The translations under genes were made by a program, and so were the position numbers. Positions 20,515 to 21,161 of a DNA stretch of 21,161 nucleotides are shown piece after piece. Source of the DNA: an uncultured Lachnospiraceae bacterium (GTDB lineage Bacteria > Bacillota > Clostridia > Lachnospirales > Lachnospiraceae); the NCBI GenBank assembly GCA_949076555.1, contig CARUOB010000055.1, positions 1-21,161 on the forward strand, written 5' to 3'. The notes under the pieces are model-generated. The model was not told the origin of the DNA. It saw only the letters and a program-made list of their open reading frames with translations, and did no database searches. The first letter of the stretch is position 1, and every line of letters starts with the position of its first letter.

Positions 20515-21161
20515 TTAATTGTTAATCCACTTCAAATACGCATTGATAAACGGATCAATCGCCCCGTCCATCACCGCGTCCACATTGCCGGACTCCTCAT
20601 TCGTCCGGTGATCCTTCACCATCGTGTATGGCTGCATGACATAGGACCGGATCTGGTTGCCCCAGCCAATTTCCTTCACGTCGCCGCGGATGTCCGACAG
20701 CTTCTCCGCGTTCTCCTCCTGTTTCAGCATATAGAGCTTCGCCTTTAGCATCTGCATCGCTTTGTCCTTGTTCTGGAACTGGCTGCGCTCGTTCTGACAG
20801 GTCACCACAATCCCTGTCGGGAAATGGGTGATACGGATGGCCGAAGAAGTCTTATTGATGTGCTGGCCGCCCGCGCCGCTGCTTCGGTAAGTGTCGATGC
20901 GGATATCCTCGTCCTTCACTTCCACATCCACATCTTCCTTGATATCCGGCATCACGTCAAGGGACACGAAGGAAGTCTGCCGCTTGCCCTGCGCGTTAAA
21001 AGGGGAAATGCGCACAAGCCTGTGCACGCCCTTCTCCGATTTCAGGTAACCGTAAGCGTTCTCGCCGTTGATCTGGAAGGTCACCGACTTGATGCCCGCC
21101 TCGTCGCCGTCCTCGTAGTTCAGCGTTTTATAGGAAAAGCCGTGGCGCTCCGCCCAGCGGG
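20515..21161 (-). CDS. prfB: Peptide chain release factor 2 (C-terminal part; N-terminus beyond the window)
   Basis: The frame is open to the right edge and reads RWAERHGFSYKTLNYEDGDEAGIKSVTFQ at the window end, continuous with RF2. About 215 of the expected 330-370 residues are visible. RF2 ends translation at UGA and UAA, triggering peptidyl-tRNA hydrolysis with the GGQ motif (in RSSGAGGQHINKTSSAIRITHFPTG). RF2 rather than RF1 is indicated by RSSGAGGQH, by THFPTG and by the RLVRISPFN segment with its SPF tripeptide. The usual programmed frameshift near codon 25 would lie outside the window. The GTG at 21084 is internal, not a start. Confidence 0.95.
   Translation of the reverse strand, partial: RWAERHGFSYKTLNYEDGDEAGIKSVTFQINGENAYGYLKSEKGVHRLVRISPFNAQGKRQTSFVSLDVMPDIKEDVDVEVKDEDIRIDTYRSSGAGGQHINKTSSAIRITHFPTGIVVTCQNERSQFQNKDKAMQMLKAKLYMLKQEENAEKLSDIRGDVKEIGWGNQIRSYVMQPYTMVKDHRTNEESGNVDAVMDGAIDPFINAYLKWINN

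Overview
The window reads as a chromosomal segment of an anaerobic Firmicute of the class Clostridia, most likely a Lachnospiraceae-type gut bacterium. The basis is protein style rather than a marker gene: a BspA-type leucine-rich surface protein with a two-helix C-terminal tail, a DUF975 protein, a class Clostridia-like oppBCDF-oppA operon, an FMN riboswitch in front of ribU, and strong AGGAGG ribosome binding sites. No rRNA, tRNA, CRISPR array, phage module or transposase was found.

Layout, left to right. Positions 1-1807 (minus): tsaE, tsaB, rimI and the first 14 codons of another gene, i.e. the tRNA threonylcarbamoyladenosine (t6A) housekeeping cluster. 1961-2440 (minus): a YcxB-like membrane protein with a near-consensus promoter and almost no leader. 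2700-6301 (minus): a three-gene MacAB-type exporter (ATPase, HlyD-like adaptor, FtsX/MacB permease), preceded by two clusters of 11-bp-phased boxes that look like response-regulator sites. 6710-7822 (minus): ribU (riboflavin ECF S component) under an FMN riboswitch. 7887-8078: a 63-residue unknown protein. 8229-13531 (minus): an oligopeptide ABC operon oppB, oppC fused to an oppD remnant, oppF, oppA. 13637-16021 (minus): tex. 16302-18272 (plus): three genes, namely a DUF4190-like membrane protein, an unknown HExxH/CxxC protein and a DUF975 membrane protein. 18326-20443 (minus): the LRR surface protein. 20515 to the window end (minus): prfB, truncated by the edge.

Three things stand out. First, the oligopeptide operon carries an in-frame oppC-oppD fusion in which the OppD ATPase has lost its Walker A region and, by a second in-frame deletion, its D-loop and H-switch; this is either real decay or remodelling, or an assembly artefact. 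Second, three structured (cloverleaf-like) repeats each begin exactly on the TAG stop codon of a minus-strand gene (stops at 1961, 2700 and 4024). Differences between two copies preserve base pairing only when the element is read as plus-strand RNA, i.e. antisense to the genes. Third, the exporter promoter region holds TCTTA(A/C)A boxes in exact 11-bp steps, suggesting two-component control.
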